Assembly: GCF_029637605.1 (NCBI RefSeq)
Contig: NZ_CP121261.1
Coordinates: forward strand, 5,766,001-5,830,000
Length of the DNA stretch: 64,000 nucleotides
Source of the DNA: Achromobacter spanius
GTDB taxonomy: Bacteria; Pseudomonadota; Gammaproteobacteria; Burkholderiales; Burkholderiaceae_B
Direction: 5' to 3'
A program made the position numbers and the translations under genes. The notes under the pieces are model-generated. The model saw only the letters and a list, made by a program, of their open reading frames with translations. It did not search any database and had not been told where the DNA came from. Shown one piece after another: positions 60,053 through 64,000 of the stretch (position 1 is the stretch's first letter; every line of letters starts with the position of its first letter).

Positions 60053-61087
60053 ATGTTCAAGTCATCGCGGTTCTTGTTTTGCTCGGCGTCGTTCATTTGC
60101 ACGGCGTTGTTCGTTGCAAGCACGACGGCCGCTGCCCAGGCCGCCGCGGCACCGGCTGCCGCAGCACCGGCCGCCGCTCCCACCAATTACCCCTCGCGTT
60201 CCATTCGGCTGATCGTCAATTCCTCGCCCGCGGGTCCTTTGGATATCTGCGCCCGCGCCATTTCAATGCACGCCGGCAAGCTGTTGGGCCAGACGATCAT
60301 CGTCGAGAATCGTCCGGGGGCATCCGGCAACATCGGCGCCAAGGCCGTCGCCAATGCTGATCCTGACGGCTACACACTTCTGCTGACCCTGGATACTCTG
60401 ATGACGGTCAACCCGCACGTCTTCAAGGACCGGGCCGAAGACTACACCCAAAGCCTGGAGCCGCTCAGCATCGCGGGCAGCTTCGGATTGGCGCTTGCCG
60501 TTCGCCCCGACCTGGGCGTGGCGACGCTACAAGATTTCTTGCACTTCGCCAAATCGAATGTCATCACTTATTCGTCCGCCGGCTACGGCAGCCCGGGAAA
60601 CCTGGCTTTCGAAAAGCTCAAGCTGAGCCTCGGCTTCGACGTGACGCACGTTCCTTTCCGGGGCAGCGCGGGCGCCGTCAACGCCTTGCTGGGAGATCAG
60701 ATCCAGGCTGGATTCCTGGCGGCGTCGGCGGTGCAGCCGCACGTCAAGGCAGGCAAGATGCGCGCGCTGGCCGTTTCATCGCGCGACCCCGACCCTGATT
60801 TGCCCGGCGTGTCAGCGATGGCGCAGTTGGGCGTGGAATCCTTGAAGGACTTTGAAGCGGCCTTCGCCTTTCTTGTGATGGCGCCGCGGGGTGTACCGGC
60901 CGATGTTGCCGCGAAGTGGGACGAAACCCTGGCGCAGGTGTACGCGTCGCCGGAGTTTCTGGCCAGCATTGCCAGCCTGGGCATGCGTGCACCATTTTCC
61001 GGCCACGCTGTAGCGAAAGAATGGGTGCAAACCCGGTCGGGAAGTTGGGCCGACGTGATTGAATCGGCGGGGATCAAGGGCGAGTAG
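60053..61087 (+). CDS. Tripartite tricarboxylate receptor (Bug/TctC family)
   Basis: 344 aa. Signal peptide and an Ala/Pro-rich spacer, then LIVNSSPAGPLDICARAISM, VENRPGASGNIGAKAVANAD, YSSAGYGSPGNLAFEKLKLS and HVPFRGSAGAVNALLGDQIQ. AGGAGAACACC precedes the ATG. By linkage its ligand may be the substrate of the sulfatase, such as an organosulfate. Confidence 0.92.
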   Translation: MFKSSRFLFCSASFICTALFVASTTAAAQAAAAPAAAAPAAAPTNYPSRSIRLIVNSSPAGPLDICARAISMHAGKLLGQTIIVENRPGASGNIGAKAVANADPDGYTLLLTLDTLMTVNPHVFKDRAEDYTQSLEPLSIAGSFGLALAVRPDLGVATLQDFLHFAKSNVITYSSAGYGSPGNLAFEKLKLSLGFDVTHVPFRGSAGAVNALLGDQIQAGFLAASAVQPHVKAGKMRALAVSSRDPDPDLPGVSAMAQLGVESLKDFEAAFAFLVMAPRGVPADVAAKWDETLAQVYASPEFLASIASLGMRAPFSGHAVAKEWVQTRSGSWADVIESAGIKGE

Positions 61088-61201
61088 CAGAACGAAGAAA
61101 GCGCAGAGAACGCAGCGGCAACCATCAAGATCACACCGCCCGATGGCGGCAGACCGGAAAACTTCACTACCGGCCTTTGCCGCCATGCCTATCCGCCATG
61201 C

Positions 61202-61528
61202 TCACCATTTGCCTTGACCCTGCGACGGCGACTGCATCGGGGGCGTGGCATTGGTGGGTTGCACCGTGTCCACGTACTTTCTATAGCTGGCGACATATGC
61301 CCCACTGTAGATGTCGGGCGTCTCATCGCCTTCCCATTTTTGCTCGACGCCAGACTCCCGCCAGGCGGTCAGGTCGCGCATGACGTCGTCGTGGCTTTTC
61401 GGGACATCGGGCGTTTGCACGGCGGTCGTAGGCGCGACGGCCTGTTGCGCAAAAGTGGGGCCGGAGAGCAGGCCGGCGGCGGCCAGCACCACCGGGACGA
61501 ACACACGGAACGAAAGGACAGTCTTCAT
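61202..61528 (-). CDS. Small periplasmic protein, DUF4148-like
   Basis: 108 aa with a signal peptide ending PTFAQQ. The mature part has SHDDVMRDLTAWRESGVEQK, reminiscent of short DUF4148 proteins of Burkholderiales. ATG 61528 follows AAGGAGTCGTTC. Function unknown. Confidence 0.75.
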   Translation of the reverse strand: MKTVLSFRVFVPVVLAAAGLLSGPTFAQQAVAPTTAVQTPDVPKSHDDVMRDLTAWRESGVEQKWEGDETPDIYSGAYVASYRKYVDTVQPTNATPPMQSPSQGQGKW

Positions 61529-61676
61529 GAACGACTCCTTGATCACGATAGCAATCCCTCTCCCTCATGGCTTCGGACTCATCGTAGGGCCGCATGGGTG
61601 CCCACCGCATACCCAAAATTGATTACGCCCGGCGTGGACGCCCGGGACGGCTACCGGGGCGCATACTGCGTTTGCG

Positions 61677-62762
61677 CTACAGCAGGGATGCCAGCCGCAC
61701 CAGTTCCGCCTGACGGCTGCATTCCATCTTGCTCAGCAACGAGGCAACCTGCTTGCGCACGGTCAGCACGGATGACTGGCGCAGCGTGGCCACCTCTTCC
61801 ACGCTGTGGCCCGCCGCCAGGCCCGCCAGCACGGCGGCTTCGGCGTGGGTGATGTCGAACACGGATTGCAGCTTGTCGACGTCGGGCTTGGCGAAGGCGC
61901 TTTTGCGGCGCAAGCGCACCAGCAGCAGCCGGCCCCCCAGCAGGCTCAACGCATCGGGCGCGGCGCTGATGTCCATCCAGTCGAATTCACCCCAGCCTGC
62001 GGCCGTGGCCAGCGATCGTGTGCGGCCGTCGTTGAAGGTGGCGGCGCAGTAGACATCGAAAAGGCGCTGGCTTTTGGCGTCGATGTGGCGCAGCTTGTCG
62101 CCGCGCACGATCCAGCCGCGGGCCTCTTCCACATAGTGCCGAGCCAGCGCCGAGATCTTGTTGACCATGGACGCCTGGTTGATCAGCAGCACCGCTTCGT
62201 TGACTTCCGAAAAGGCGCTTTCCACCGATTTCCAGCCGATGGCCAAGGCCTTCTGGCGCTGTGCAAGCTGGCTTTGCAGCAGGCGGAAGTACTGGGCGAA
62301 GTCGCCCGTCTGCAGGCGCTTGCTGGCTTTGGCGTCGATGGTGGAGCGCTGGAAGCCGATGGACGCATGCAGCACGGAATTGGACTCGACGATCAGCGAA
62401 ATAATCTGCGCCATGCGGTGCTTGACCATGAAGTCGGCGTAGAACTCCGTGCGCTGCAGTTGGGCGCTGCTGTACATGCGGGCGGTGTCCAGCCAGGTGC
62501 CGGCGGGCGCCGTGCGCGAGTCATGTTCCAGCACGTCGTGACGGTAGTAATGCCCCTGGTAGTCCGCGAAGCAGGCGTCGGAAAAGCCGATGGCGGACAG
62601 GTTTGACAGCTTGTTGCGCGCGTCGAACACGATCAATGTGCCGCTGTCGGCGCCAACCAGATCGCGCGCTGTGCGCAGGATGTCTTGCCAGGGCGGGTTG
62701 GAGTCGGTCAGATGGTGCACGGCCTCCATTGCGCGGGAGAAGACAATCTGATGCTTGAGCAT
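61677..62762 (-). CDS. LuxR-family transcriptional regulator
   Basis: 361 aa. C-terminal LuxR HTH at about 297-358 (FDITHAEAAVLAGLAAGHSV, EEVATLRQSSVLTVRKQVAS). The N-terminal ~200 aa are a GAF/PAS-like sensor with no acyl-homoserine-lactone signature. It is on the same strand as, and downstream of, the solute-binding protein gene and may regulate nearby transport. ATG 62762; the region upstream to 62862 is the only gap. Confidence 0.88.
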   Translation of the reverse strand: MLKHQIVFSRAMEAVHHLTDSNPPWQDILRTARDLVGADSGTLIVFDARNKLSNLSAIGFSDACFADYQGHYYRHDVLEHDSRTAPAGTWLDTARMYSSAQLQRTEFYADFMVKHRMAQIISLIVESNSVLHASIGFQRSTIDAKASKRLQTGDFAQYFRLLQSQLAQRQKALAIGWKSVESAFSEVNEAVLLINQASMVNKISALARHYVEEARGWIVRGDKLRHIDAKSQRLFDVYCAATFNDGRTRSLATAAGWGEFDWMDISAAPDALSLLGGRLLLVRLRRKSAFAKPDVDKLQSVFDITHAEAAVLAGLAAGHSVEEVATLRQSSVLTVRKQVASLLSKMECSRQAELVRLASLL

Positions 62763-62862
62763 GGTGTGTCTCCAACGTGGCCGTCGGGCCGAGCGGAAAT
62801 TATGCGCGCGAATTTGCGATCATTGCGCAACATTCATGCGTCATCCAGGCTGCGGCGTTGAA

Positions 62863-64000
62863 TTAATGATCAGCTTGATGCGTGCGTACCGGGATGTTTC
62901 CATCAGGGCGGGGCGCGTCACCCGGCGGCAGGATCGCTGCCCGCCATAGATCCAGGAAATGACGTTTTTTCAGCGTATCCAGATACACCAGCAATCCCAC
63001 GCCCAGCGCCATCGGGCGGATGCCCGTTGCCGGAATGACCGAGGCATTGACGGGCCGCATGCCGGATTGCTTTGCCAGCATTTCCTGTCCGCGTGGCGAT
63101 AGCAGGTAGTCCAGCAACAAGGCGCCCAGGTCGCCACGCGGCGCCTGCTTGGGAATGATCGCGGACCGCGACAGCATCAGCGTGTAGTCCTGCGGGTAGA
63201 TGATGGCCAGTGGCGCGCCCTGGTCGATGCGGTGCCGCGTGTAAGACTCCAGCAGGTTGTAGGCCAGCGTGATCTCGCCGCGTTCCAGCTTGTCCAGCGC
63301 GTCTTCGGTGGATTCGTGGGTGGTGACGCCATTGCGGCCGAACGCGGCCAGCAAGGCGCCGGCCATGCTGTCCAGGCGCGTGTCCTGCGTGGCGGCCAGA
63401 TAGCCGATGCCGCTGCCCTGCACGTCGTAGGTCGAAATGCTGTTGGCCAACGGGCGGTCGGGGGCTTGCAGCAGGGAAAGCAGCGCGCGGCGCGTATGCG
63501 GCACGCGCGCGGCGGCGAGTTTGTCCGTGTTGTAGACCATGACGATGGGGTCGGTGCCGATGCTGAACACTTCGTCGCGCCAATTCGCCCAGGCGGGCAG
63601 GGCGCGGGTTTCCGCCGACACGTGGCGCTGCGCATGGCCGTCGTTGACCAGCTTGGTCTGCAGATCCATGGCGCTGCTGATGATCAGGTCGGGGCCGCGC
63701 TTGGCGGTGGCGTCGCCCTGCGCGCGCGCGACCGTGTCCTGATACAGCTGCTGCGTGGACAGCTCGGTGTATTCCAGCCGGATGCCGGGGTTCAACCGGC
63801 TGAAGTCTTGCAGGACGCCCTTGAACACCTCCACGCTGTTGGACGCATGCAGGACCAGCACGTTCTTGCTGTCCGCGGCGCCAAGCGTCAGGCCGTCGCG
63901 GCTGACTTCGGCGGCCGTCGCGTTGCTCACGGTCGCCACGGCCGCAACCGACAGCAAGGCGGTGGCGCCAAGCAGCCTGCCCACCCCGGCCAGCGCGCTA
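62863..64000 (-). CDS. ABC-type solute-binding protein (Fe3+/spermidine-like), 5' end may lie outside
   Basis: At least 373 aa. The signal peptide ends near VSNATAAEV, followed by VLVLHASNSVEVFKGVLQDF, PDLIISSAMDLQTKLVNDGH, GTDPIVMVYNTDKLAAARVP and AYNLLESYTRH, typical of periplasmic proteins for ferric iron or small organic ligands. A GTG at 63984 could start it, but the frame is open to the window edge, so the true start may be beyond. It may be the sensor-associated receptor of a regulatory operon, as no permease is visible. Confidence 0.85.
   Translation of the reverse strand, partial: SALAGVGRLLGATALLSVAAVATVSNATAAEVSRDGLTLGAADSKNVLVLHASNSVEVFKGVLQDFSRLNPGIRLEYTELSTQQLYQDTVARAQGDATAKRGPDLIISSAMDLQTKLVNDGHAQRHVSAETRALPAWANWRDEVFSIGTDPIVMVYNTDKLAAARVPHTRRALLSLLQAPDRPLANSISTYDVQGSGIGYLAATQDTRLDSMAGALLAAFGRNGVTTHESTEDALDKLERGEITLAYNLLESYTRHRIDQGAPLAIIYPQDYTLMLSRSAIIPKQAPRGDLGALLLDYLLSPRGQEMLAKQSGMRPVNASVIPATGIRPMALGVGLLVYLDTLKKRHFLDLWRAAILPPGDAPRPDGNIPVRTHQADH

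Overview
The window is about 66% GC chromosomal DNA of a beta-proteobacterium of the Alcaligenaceae, most like Achromobacter or Bordetella. The evidence is the gene order ilvI-ilvH-ilvC-pssA and rpsO-pnp, and four tripartite-tricarboxylate (Bug/TctC-type) periplasmic receptors scattered through small catabolic clusters. No name was looked up; the assignment rests on gene content and protein style.

Layout. 1-8.5 kb: branched-chain amino acid synthesis (ilvI 3' end, ilvH, ilvC), pssA, a lipoprotein, rpsO-pnp with an intergenic hairpin, another lipoprotein and a threonine dehydratase. 8.9-10.9 kb: TctB/TctA membrane pair. 11.1-14.9 kb, minus strand: PIN-domain protein, a tRNA-Leu(UAA) gene split by a group I intron of about 224 nt, a TPR protein and an RDD membrane protein. 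15-19.3 kb: LysR regulator, CoA-transferase, Bug receptor and HMG-CoA-lyase-like enzyme. 19.4-22.2 kb: tRNA-Ser(UGA), quinone oxidoreductase, tpiA, secG, tRNA-Leu(GAG).

22.16-40.44 kb is an integrated island of about 18.3 kb, visibly lower in GC, inserted in the 3' end of tRNA-Leu(GAG) and bounded by a degenerate 30-bp repeat of the tRNA end. It carries a P4-type integrase, an AlpA-like regulator, a possible replication protein, a 123-bp direct repeat, a frameshifted reverse transcriptase, and a tightly overlapping five-gene operon: calcineurin-like phosphoesterase, all-helical GASH-like protein, two divergent P-loop GTPases and a large GAP1-like protein. From family knowledge this resembles the GTPase-centred conflict systems predicted by comparative genomics. 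It is the best candidate for a poorly described biological system here. A second tyrosine recombinase follows, broken by a 1200-bp IS3-family insertion with a 4-bp target duplication, and then small element-maintenance genes including an XRE regulator beside a strong palindromic operator.

40.5-64 kb is chromosomal again: small membrane proteins, a tyrosine phosphatase, a MarR-controlled flavin monooxygenase/DUF3237/Bug cluster, two tandem 182-bp palindromic repeats next to a LysR remnant, a nitroreductase, a GAF-GGDEF diguanylate cyclase, a third palindromic repeat, secreted proteins, a 2041-aa transglutaminase-like/SF1 helicase/Vsr-like nuclease protein (possible defence gene), a META/DUF4377 lipoprotein, a sulfatase with its own Bug receptor, a LuxR regulator and the 3' part of a solute-binding protein gene.
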